Below, in pieces: positions 23,101-35,100 of a stretch of DNA of 64,000 nucleotides. Position numbers and translations under genes: made by a program. Numbering within the stretch: the first letter of the stretch is position 1; each line of letters starts with the position of its first letter. The stretch is from Hofstenia miamia (taxonomy: Eukaryota; Xenacoelomorpha; Acoela; Hofsteniidae), in assembly GCA_900660155.1 (NCBI GenBank), contig CABFPE010000424.1, positions 655,915 to 719,914 on the forward strand, given 5' to 3'. The notes under the pieces were generated by a model that ran no database searches, was not told where the DNA came from, and saw only the letters and a program-made list of their open reading frames with translations.

Positions 23101-26100
23101 TATATCTTCGCCAGTTCTAATTTATAAATTCACATTTTTTTATAAATTTTCCTTCTATTTAATATCGAGCTAAAGTCACAAGCCCGTTTTCTATTGTATA
23201 TTACAAGTAATTTGGACATCAACTGGAACATATCATGAAACGGAGAATGAAAATAAATGTAAGATAATCTCATGTTCTGTAATTTAAATTGCTAAATTTC
23301 GTTTCTAGCTGCAAGCTTTTGATCCCATTCACAAAGATACACACCTAAGAGCAAAATTGTTACAACGGTTTCTAATAATTTTTAGGAAATTATCCTTGGA
23401 AATACCAGTTATTGTTCAGCCAATAGTGTTCAAAGCTCCACTACCATATTTTTTGATATTCAGAAGATATATCATTAGCATTATTTTATAATTAAATGTT
23501 AAACAAACATGATCATATCGCCTCTCTCCAATTGTGCTATAATTCTTCCATTAAACTTTTACATATCGGCGCCCCTGGGTCTTTATTCTAACCACAATTA
23601 CCTAAAACTGCTTCTCAAGGCTCGAAATTCACTTTGTATTTGATTACTTCACATTTGTACCTGCACCTCGCTTCCCTAATTTTGATATTTTCTTTTTGGA
23701 AATTCCATTATATGTTTATATCACATTTTGTTGATACAATCCATTATTAATAATTAGGGCATCCAAATTTCATAAAAGTAATATTTTTTCTGTAGGTATA
23801 TTTTGCATGAACTATTCAAAATTAACATTTTCAGCGGTATAGTCACCTAACAAAAGATTAATGCATATAAAGTCATATTTCATCTCATTTCTAAAATTTA
23901 GTCATATTTTAAGTGTGTAAGGCATACAAGTAATATTTTGCAGCAAAATTGAGCCAATTATTAATCTTGCCCATCTAAAGTGGACATCAAAGACATTTTT
24001 TGTTTAATCTAACAATCAATCCAATAATTTGGTTCATTTCTTTCCTTGTGTTTTTAATGCGTTTGTTTAAATTGCTACTTTCAATGGCTTCGCTCAGGCT
24101 AAATTGGCATTAATTACTTGAGTGCCATCCTTTGATTCTGCTTAGAAAATTATTTCGCCTAATTAACTGAGATGTTCCTTACATCATTTACCTAATAACT
24201 TTCTTCATTTTTTGTTTTTATTGAAATGGGTAAAGTAAAATTATCTGATTCATCTAAGATAAATGAAATCATTACATCGCTTCCTTGTGAGTTTAATCGT
24301 ACACTGTCAAATTCTCCACATGGTCTTCTTCACAACATCATTGTAAAACATGATAAACGTTTTTTTGTAGATCAGCACGGCAACACTGAAAAACATAAAA
24401 AGACGTTAGCCGAGCAGCAATCGACATCACATCAAAGGTTTATATCATTTCCCAATCAACATTTTGCAGATAATGTTGTTCGGGGTTTCTTTCAGCCAAT
24501 ATTCCTTTGCATACACTACGCAACGTAGAACTACAGACATTATTCACCAACATTGGACATCCTCTTCTAAATCAATCCAAATTTTTAAATTGTATTGACG
24601 CCATTGCAACTAAAGAACGTGAAAGTATTACGTCTTTAATGTTTTAAAAGAAACTCTTTTTTATTGATGAAAATGAAGTGTGGTAAAAATTTTTGCATTT
24701 ACTTGGCGATATTATACAATGAAAATGCTTACTTGCAAGTGCTTACATGAAAAAGAGACAAACCATTGTTTTTTGCTATTGACGATGCTATGAAATTTCT
24801 TGAAGCAGACCGTGACCAGCTTTGCTTGCTTCTCACTGAATCCGCACCTTACATGATGGCAGCCGGCAAAATTTTAAAGGAACTTATCCACTATTGTTTC
24901 ACGAATTTTTGTTTGGCGCTTCTGCTACATAATTGCACAGTGCAAATATAACCCAAATTTGAGAATATTGATAATATTATTGCTCGTGTAAAGGTAGCTA
25001 TTGTTAATATCAAGACTTGTCATGCTATGTTCGAGGGATTTGGAGCTCCACCTGATGTTGTAATAACGCGATGGGCTAGCCCGCTTAAAGCTGCGTTGTA
25101 TTACTCAAAGGAATTCGTTAATGTTTGTGAGGTTGAAAATAGCTTCACTGATAGTGGTCTTCTTGTAACAGAGGAATTAATTTCGATAAGGCAATATGAA
25201 AGTATAGCTGATCTAATTCAAATAATTGAAACAACACATTCAAATGTCGAAAACACATTTACGGCTTTCTGCTTACTTTAATTCAATAACAACCGATGCG
25301 ATATTGCATATCAAAAATATATTATATCAACAAAATATTTCCCCCAAATTTCATGCCAAATTGCAAAAATGCCAGGCCCCGTCAAAGGGCGTACGCATGA
25401 TTTTCTGACGGGTGGGCATTTTAGTAATTACCGAATGCAGGGCAAAGCCTCGTGAATAATTTTGAAATTATTGAAATGAGATACAAATTTTTCAGTCAAA
25501 ATCACTTTTGAAAAGCTGACGGGGGTCATTTCACCATGTCCCCCCTTGCGTACACCACTGGCCACGTCGGTTTCAGTTGAGCGCAGTTTTTCAATGTTAA
25601 AGAAACTTTTAACAGACGACAGAAACTTCAATACATCAAATATTTGGAAGTATATACTGTGCTACTATAATTTCAAAATAAATTTTTTATTGTTTATGTT
25701 TTTTTGTCTTCTTTTGTAATCTGGTGTTAGACATGACTGGAATGATTGATTTAGAGGTTTTAATATAGCCGAAAGATTTTATTTGAGATGTCATATTTTT
25801 GGTCATATTTCTAAAAATAAAGTCATATTTTGTCATAAATATTAGGTCATATTCTTAAATTTTAAAGTCATATTTATGGATGCCATAAGAGTTAAAGCAA
25901 ATTTATTGCATAAGTTAGTAACAAGAAGTACAAACTAACACACAAGCAAATACAAATATACAAAAATATAAATATGCACCTTACTTGAATGGCCTATAAT
26001 TTATATAAATTGAATCCAGGTGCTTAATTCATTTTCAATTCCAATTAATGATTGCTTCAATAATAATAATAATAAGAGTCAAAAGCACTTTATTGCAAAA

Positions 26101-29100
26101 AATCTTTGGTACAAGACTATAAACTAAAAACTATTTCCAAAATAATAGTAACATATTGGGGATTTGTGTGTGTGTGTGTGTACATTATCTAGGATCATAC
26201 GAAATTTTCGAAGGAGTGTAGTGTATTATTGTCATTAAGTATGCATTGTCTGTGGAAGAGGAATGTTCGCACTTTTTTTCTAAATTTTTTGTAGTTAATT
26301 TCCATTTTAATTTCATGGTATAAGTTATTCCAAATTTTACTTGCTATGTGGTGAAAACTATTTGAATGTTTATCTAAGCATAAAAATTTTTGAGAACGTT
26401 CGTTTAACTTAATATATTGTTTTAAAAATGAAAGAGAAGGTTTACCAGATTTACACTTAAATAATATTGATACCATATGCATTTGAATTCTGTAATAAGG
26501 AGCTAATATTTTATATTGAATTCGATAGACGGATAAACTATCATGTTTTTGCGCAAAGTTAAGTGTTTTCAGAGACCAATTGAAAGTTTTAGACAGAAGT
26601 ATGCGATATTGTGAATTTATGTTTGTAAAGAGAAATGAGCAATATTGAAAATGAGATAAACAAAAAGAATTTATTAATTGTTTGTGATATATATTTGAGA
26701 CGTTTCGCAGATGGTAAAGATACCTAACTCCAGAAGCCATTTTTTTAATTTTAGTCATTAAAAATTGTTCGAAATTTAAATCATTGTCAATCTCAACACC
26801 TAAATAATTTATTGATTCACTTTGCTTTATTGGTACTTGATTTATATTTAGTTCAATGTTTTTTGTGAGATTTTTAAATGTTTTAGGCGAGAAAATTATA
26901 AATTGTGTTTTTTCAATNAAAAATTGTTCAAAATTTAAATCATTGTTAATCTCAACACCTAAATATTGTATTGCTTCACTTTGCTTTATTGGTACTTGAT
27001 TTATATTTAGTTCAATGTTTTTTGTGAGATTTTTAAATGTTTTAGGCGAGAAAATTATAAATTGTGTTTTTTCAATATTTACTTTCAATTGATTATTTGA
27101 GAAATACTTTGTTAAATGTTCGATGTCATTTTGGAGAATTTTTGTAGCATTAAAGGCATTTACATTAGTACTTATGAGACAGGTATCGTCCGCATATTGA
27201 TAAATATTAATGTTTTTTATCTGTTTCGTTATATCATTTACGTAGAGTGAGAATAGGATGGGGCCAAGAACTGTGCCCTGAGGTACAGTCAAGGTTCATA
27301 TTAATGCGACATGAACAAAACGAAAATCACTAGTAGCAGAAGAAAAAGTGAATTTACATAAGAAATAAAGAAAACGCATTGGAGGAAAGAAACATATCAG
27401 TACTTGGAAGTCATCCCTTTCATCCTAATAACCTCTTTGAGTCTTTTGGAAATCGACTCATACAGTCTCTTGATAAAATCATTATCGATTTCCAATCATG
27501 CTTTCAGAATGTTTTCCCAAAGGTCGTTTCTGTTTCGAATTTCAGCATTAGACTTCTGTTTAATTCGCTTCCACACATTCTCGATTATGTTTAGGTCGGG
27601 ACTTTGAGGAGGCCAGGGGGTGGGGATGATGTTCAAACTAGCCAATGTGTCTTTGACTGCCTGTGTACTATGAACGGGTGCATTATCCTGTTGAAAAACA
27701 AGAGAATTTCTGTCAGGAAGCCTAGATAGAAGCTGGGGGAGTTGATCATCAAGTAGGCTTGCATACGAATCCCCAGTAATTTTGCCCTGGACAGGAGCAA
27801 GTGTTCTTTCACCAGAGTACGAAATTGCATTCAAACTACCCCACGGTTAGTTGTAATATATTTTGATTTTGTGCCATTAAGTATAACTCGTTGCTGTCAA
27901 TTTATAAGAAAGTTTATTATCAAATTTATAGCGTTGTCATCAAAATTATAATGCATTAATTTGTCTTTCAGTATGTCAAAGTTCATTGAGTTAAACGCTT
28001 TACTCAAATCGAGAAGGGCAACACAACTACATTTATTAGAAGCTAAATTTGATTTTATTTGCTGTGATATTGACAAAATTGCATCTTGAGTGGTAAACCC
28101 ATTACGGAAACCAAATTGTTTTTTCGAAAGGATATTTTCAGATATCAAATATGCATTTATTTGATTATTTAATAATCTTTCAAATAGTTTACTGAAAGGA
28201 TGGCCAATGCAAATTGGCCTATAATTTTGTGTATTGAGGATCGCCTTTTTTATATATAAGTCTTATGTCTGATTTCTTAAATGTATCAGGGAATTCATTA
28301 TCAATAATACATTGTTTAAATGCGAATAGAAGATGTTCACTAAAGATATGAAAATGACGTTTAATAATAAAGATTGGAAGATTATAGGATGCAGTTGATT
28401 TATTTGTTTCTAAATTTTTTATTATGGTTTCTAGTTCACTTGCATTTACGACTCTAAAAGAAAAGTATGATTTTGCTGGGAATATATTAATGTTTGTCTT
28501 TCTCTTATATTGGGGAGAATTGAAATTGCCAAATTCCTTAAATGTTGCACTTAGATGGTCTATTATTCTTGTTTTTTCCGTTGTAATTTTGTTATCAATA
28601 CTTAATTCGTTAATGTCAGTTGAAAGTCCTTTACTTTTTCCCAAAAATTTATGNNNNNNNNNNNNNNNNNNNNNNNNNNNNNNNNNNNNNNNNNNNNNNN
28701 NNNNNNNNNNNNNNNNNNNNNNNNNNNNNNNNNNNNNNNNNNNNNNNNNNNNNNNNNNNNNNNNNNNNNNNNNNNNNNNNNNNNNNNNNNNNNNNNNNNN
28801 NNNNNNNNNNNNNNNNNNNNNNNNNNNNNNNNNNNNNNNNNNNNNNNNNNNNNNNNNNNNNNNNNNNNNNNNNNNNNNNNNNNNNNNNNNNNNNNNNNNN
28901 NNNNNNNNNNNNNNNNNNNNNNNNNNNNNNNNNNNNNNNNNNNNNNNNNNNNNNNNNNNNNNNNNNNNNNNNNNNNNNNNNNNNNNNNNNNNNNNNNNNN
29001 NNNNNNNNNNNNNNNNNNNNNNNNNNNNNNNNNNNNNNNNNNNNNNNNNNNNNNNNNNNNNNNNNNNNNNNNNNNNNNNNNNNNNNNNNNNNNNNNNNNN

Positions 29101-32100
29101 NNNNNNNNNNNNNNNNNNNNNNNNNNNNNNNNNNNNNNNNNNNNNNNNNNNNNNNNNNNNNNNNNNNNNNNNNNNNNNNNNNNNNNNNNNNNNNNNNNNN
29201 NNNNNNNNNNNNNNNNNNNNNNNNNNNNNNNNNNNNNNNNNNNNNNNNNNNNNNNNNNNNNNNNNNNNNNNNNNNNNNNNNNNNNNNNNNNNNNNNNNNN
29301 NNNNNNNNNNNNNNNNNNNNNNNNNNNNNNNNNNNNNNNNNNNNNNNNNNNNNNNNNNNNNNNNNNNNNNNNNNNNNNNNNNNNNNNNNNNNNNNNNNNN
29401 NNNNNNNNNNNNNNNNNNNNNNNNNNNNNNNNNNNNNNNNNNNNNNNNNNNNNNNNNNNNNNNNNNNNNNNNNNNNNNNNNNNNNNNNNNNNNNNNNNNN
29501 NNNNNNNNNNNNNNNNNNNNNNNNNNNNNNNNNNNNNNNNNNNNNNNNNNNNNNNNNNNNNNNNNNNNNNNNNNNNNNNNNNNNNNNNNNNNNNNNNNNN
29601 NNNNNNNNNNNNNNNNNNNNNNNNNNNNNNNNNNNNNNNNNNNNNNNNNNNNNGATCTGACAGCTTAGCAGGAACAGGGATTACAGATATGTCAAATATG
29701 TAATCGGGGTGAGAGCACAGAACCAAATCAAGCAGGAGAAATCAAGTAGGAGAAAATACAAGTTGTTCAAGAGAATAGCAGGCAAAAACTTCTAAAACTG
29801 CAGACTCANAAGAAATAACTTGATGAAAGAAAGTGAACCAATCGTCAACTGAGAAGGAATCACTAAAAACGGGCAGTGAAGATGAGAGAGCAGCATTAAG
29901 TGCCAGAAAGTCACTGTTAAATCGAGCATATTGTGGAGCAGCCGGATTAGCAGATGGAGAAGTAGAGTTGACAAACAGATTGAAGCTGACGAATGAGTGA
30001 TCTGACAGTTTAGCAGGAACAGGGATTACAGATATGTCAAATATATAATCGGGGTGAGAGCACAGAACCAAATCAAGCAGAGAGGAGCTGGAAGTAGGAG
30101 AAAATACAAGTTGTTCAAGAGAATAGCAGGCATAGTTCAAGAATACGTATTTTATGCATTTTATTCGGCTTGAAAATTTCTCAAATTTTGACTTAAAAAC
30201 TATATTTTGTTTTAATATTGAAGTTAATTATAATTTTGTAAAAAATCAAAGGCCATTTCTGAAGGCTTTGCTAAAAAAGAAAGGAAATGCAATAATATAT
30301 ATATATATATATATATATAAGATAAGATAATATAAGATATTCTTTATTCAGATATTTTCAATTACAAGACTGGTTAATATCTGAATAACGTCAAGTAAAT
30401 AACTGTAATATTTACAAAAATATGAATCTATAAAATCTGTTCTGTTCAGGGTATGGAAATTCGTAGCCCGAAGATAAATTTCATTTTCTCTTTTGCCTTT
30501 AGCCATTTAAAATAATTTTAACTGTGTATTTTCAAGTTATGGGCATATATGTGTGACTTTGCTTCCAGTACAAAATATTATTTTTGATTGTAAAAATGAG
30601 AGACGAAGTGAAGCCAAAACGAATACAGCAGAAAAGCCCTATGTATATATATATATATATATATGCGGGCTCTACATGGGATTTGTATCCACCGCCCGCA
30701 CTTTCCGATTTTCCATAGTATCCTTTTTTTATGCAAAGCCAGAATAATTCATTTTATCCAAAAAATTTTACATTGCGCATTTGGAATAGGGGTCTAAATT
30801 CTTATATGAGTTAAGTTTTTTTAAAAAAAATTTTTTACCCGTATCTAGCGCCCTCCGCCATAGTATCTAGCAGCCGTATAGATTTTTTTGTATCCAGCGC
30901 CTTGTAGATATTTTAAAATTTTGTATCCAAAGCCCGTATATGTAGATGTGAGCGCTTTATTCTTTACCTGTTGTATCCAGCGCCCTTTTTGATGGACGGA
31001 TGAGAGATTAGGGATGTAATTTCTTATGCATGCATTTCAAAATTTTCAAAAAATAATTTTTATTCAGAGCTCATCATCATAGTATTCAAGGCGCATAGAT
31101 ATTTTAAATTTTCTAGCCGGATATTTTCATTTTCCATATAAATGCAGACGTATAGTAGTTGGCCTTATTACTTTGTTTATCAAGTCATATCTGCTAGGGT
31201 TTTCTGTTCATTTATATAAATCCAAATATTACATTTTCTGTTCAAATAGTCGCTCACCACTATCAATAACCTCTGGTGAATGTCATCCCTCTATGCCTCC
31301 CCGTATCGGTATGTTATTCTACACTTTGAATAAATTTTTAACCTTTAACTTTCCCAAACACTAACAAAATTTTTGTTTTGTAAACTTCTACTTTATTAAT
31401 AATTTCTTGCTTTCCTTTTGTCGTTCACCGTGTATTGTACATTATGCGTAGATGAAGTTACAAAACATACAATTTCAGTTCAACGACAATGAATTATTTT
31501 AAACTTTTAGGAAACTTTATTTTTTAAAGTTTCTATAGTTTACTAGATATTTCACAATACATTTAACATGCACTGCACTAAAAATACGGGTTATGAACAG
31601 GGTTGCTGAAAAAGTTTTTTTTTAAAAAACAACGTTTTAAACAATGTTGTTTTTGCTATTAGACAGACTCATCTCAAGGCAATAATATTTTGCTGAGAAC
31701 ACATAGTAACAAATATTGAATTTCTTTTCATGCACGCAAACCAACCGCTATTTTTTCAGTAAACAATTGGTNCCCAACTCAACTTTTAAGAAAATGTGCT
31801 CACTGAATTTGAAAATTCTGGATTGAATTTTTCAAGAATAGATAATACTGATGTACAATTTCAAAACACAACAACTGTTGTGTAATAGTTTATTGTTTTC
31901 AATTTNGTTGTTTTTGCTATTAGACAGACTCATCTCAAGGCAATAATATTTTGCTGAGAACACATAGTAACAAATATTGAATTTCTTTTCATGCACGCAA
32001 ACCAACCGCTATTTTTTCAGTAAACAATTGGTCATAAAAGTAGTTTTGCACGAAACCCACAAATTATTTTCAAAACTTTCCATAAATTTGAAAAAAGTCA

Positions 32101-35100
32101 TTTAAAAAGCATTGGCAAAAAACTGTTCTAAACAGTGTTTAAAAATTGTTTTATATATTCTCTGTTGATACAAAATAATTGTGAAAATGAATGAAACCTC
32201 TTCGAATAGGAATATTCCAGTATATCTATCTTGTTTCCTACGCTTGTTATTATATGATCTCATTTCAATTTGGTATTTCTGTAGATGACTGTGAAATTTT
32301 TGACAATCGTCAGTTTTTCTGAATAAATGTTTTATAATTTTCTAGTGAATCATAGTTGAGTGGATCTATCAAGAAAAATGCAGTAATATTTGGTTTCAAT
32401 GAATACAGTTTAATACATTTTCAAAATCATTTTATTGATGTTTCACAGATAGAAAGGGAATTTTTGTAATTGTGATGGTTGTGCCGATATGTTAGGCATT
32501 CAGTTAAACTTTTGTATGCATTGCGGTTCCACAGAGAGCTTGTGATATCGCATTATAAATACGTGCTTCGAGATTGTTGCGTTTCCACAAAACACGTAAT
32601 TTTAGTCCCTAAAAATGTATAATTTCTATGTATTTATCTTGCCAAAAAATAAAAACATGTTTAAATATGCACCAATTCGATGTTTTCAATCAACATTTTT
32701 TCGGAATAATTTAAATTTCTGCGTAATGAAAATACAATTCGCAATTGTATATAATTAAATGAAATCGCGCTAAAGAATGATTGGATAGCTTTGGTTAAAT
32801 ACAACCTGTAAACGTCTAATCACAAATCGCAAAAGTAAGCGTTTTAGCATGCCGCAAAGTAAGTTTTTGGCTATGGTAAAAAAACCGTTATTGGCTAAAG
32901 CATGGATGACAACTATTAAGACTTATCGTGAAATATTTCGTATTTCGATAAACCTTAAATCAGGCGCGGCTTTAGGGGGGAGGCACCCGAGGGCCAGTGC
33001 CCCCTTTTTGGGGGATTTTTAGTTTTTTGTAAATGTGTCTTCCTCAAGTATTTGTTATGTTGATGTTTGCAAGTTTCATCTGACAATTTAAGGTGATCAA
33101 TGCATAAATTTGGACATTTAGAGATTACATTTTACAATGAGGTTTTCTCTTGGAGTTATTTTTGTTTAAATTTCCATTTTAGTTTAAGTTTTCTTGAAAC
33201 AAAATTGGATGGTGCCCCCTGTTTTAAAAATCTTAAAGCCGCGGCTGCCTTAAATGAATTTTTTAAAATGCTAATATTACGGTTTAACCAGACTAAGCGA
33301 ATGCATGAGTTTACAAAAAAGAAGTTTGCATGAAAAAGCGAAATATCAACTGCATTATTTCAAAATGATTTGAACATATTGTATTGTGCGTATATAATGC
33401 ATTCTTGGATTGGGACAAAGCCATGTGTGAGAAATCCCATAGTTAAAATTATCGTTCACTGAAACGCACTGTGAGAACACTCAAGTTTTAGTATAAAGCA
33501 AAATATATCCCATGTTCTCGGTGGGAGCACTTAAGATTTCAAGTTAATGTAACCTCGCTATATTATACGACTGAACGATTTAGTTCTTGAAAAATTCAAT
33601 GGATTTCTGTAAGATTAGTATAGCATAACTAAGTTGTAAAATTTGGCTTTGGCATTATCATCTGTGAATAAGTAAAACCGAAGAAATAAATCGAGGTGTC
33701 ACAAGTGTAATAATGTACTAACCTGAAGAATTTTCCTGTTTGAAGTTTATGAAACCCATTTTAATATTTGTTTTCAATTCTAAATTCCGTTTTAACATAA
33801 AAAATGATTTATTATTTATAGTGGTGACTAGTCATGAGGAAGATGAAAGCATTTTACCATCTACAAAAGTTTGTGCTTGCCCTGAAGATGAGTGCGCATA
33901 CAACTATCACGACGATGAACCTCATAGCTTAAGTAACTGCTCCGACTCTCAATTACAGCCTATGTGGTACGAAGCATCTCATAGTAACTCTGAAACTACC
34001 TCGGTTTCATTAGGTATGTTTTGCTTTTCAAACATTTGAAATTTTTAATTTTTGGAGTGGGGGTTTTATTCCATAAAGCAAAAGTGCATAACTCAGAACT
34101 GGTGCTGGACTTATCTTATAAATGTGTGTAATGTGCAGGTCAACATAAAATTGAATCAATGCATTGATACATAAACTGTGACTGGAATGTAGCTGTAACT
34201 GAAACAATACTAACGAAAATTAGCAAAAAACATTCAAGTGAAACTAAAACAAATCATTATTATTGTAAAAGTGAATACTTTTGTTAGATAGTACGTAATA
34301 TGCATTCAAATTCAATTGCGTTTTATTTGTAAACGAGTTCTGTATAAATGATGTTACTATGTGTATAAATTTAAGAGTTATTTGAAATAAGCATATTTTT
34401 GTTTATATACCCATTGCTAAAACTGAAATTTAACCGAAACGATTTGATTGTCAACTGTAACGGAAATTTGCATTCATAAATTTATTCAATTTTTAACAAT
34501 GTTCGCACATTCGGGAATTTTCTTGGGAGATACTCGCGAGTTTTCCAAAGTCAAAATTGAATACAATTAATTGAGATTTCTTGCGTCATATTAAAAATAG
34601 ATTTTTTATTTATCTTTGAATATCGATTTTACATGATTGTTCAATTTATTTTACGATATTGTCAGTTATTCTATTTCTATTTTAAAATGTGAAAATCGCG
34701 TCCTGTTTATCGTCATTCACACTCGAAATGTTTTTGCCTTATGTTTGTTGTTTAGATAAGACATCTATAGAAGATAAGGAAAGCCAAAGCGATGACATCC
34801 TCAGTGTAAATTCCTATGATCTTTCTTCTGAATCTTCTCAAGATTTGTCGTCTAGTAATGCATTTGAAGAACAAGTATTAGCTGATGGTCACGTGTATGA
34901 AAACGGTAATACATGTGTACATTGAATTTTGTTCCTGTGTAATTTTAATTAATTACCAAGAGTACGAAAAAGTTGCTTTAAAAATCAATGAAACAAATTT
35001 GTTGATGAAAAAGCACGCAAGTGAAGGCCAAGCTTTGTTATTACAGTTCTCTATTCTATGCTGTTCAATTACAAGAGGGGAGCATTAATTTAATAGTTTG

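Larger units (their letters stand above)
23758..25884 (+). mobile_element. hAT DNA transposon, decayed, with subterminal repeats
   Basis: The ends GGCATCCAAATTTCAT and (complement) GGCATCCATAAATATG are inverted. The flanks ATAATTAG and ATAAGAGT may be a decayed 8-base target duplication. GTCATATTT-type motifs cluster inside both ends (about 23868-23912 and 25788-25872). The interior encodes hAT transposase pieces on the + strand, one of the few sense insertions in the SOCS gene. Confidence 0.75.

Noticed and set aside
28424-29726. Long ORFs across the 1000-base gap
   Set aside because: They consist almost entirely of N and are not real.
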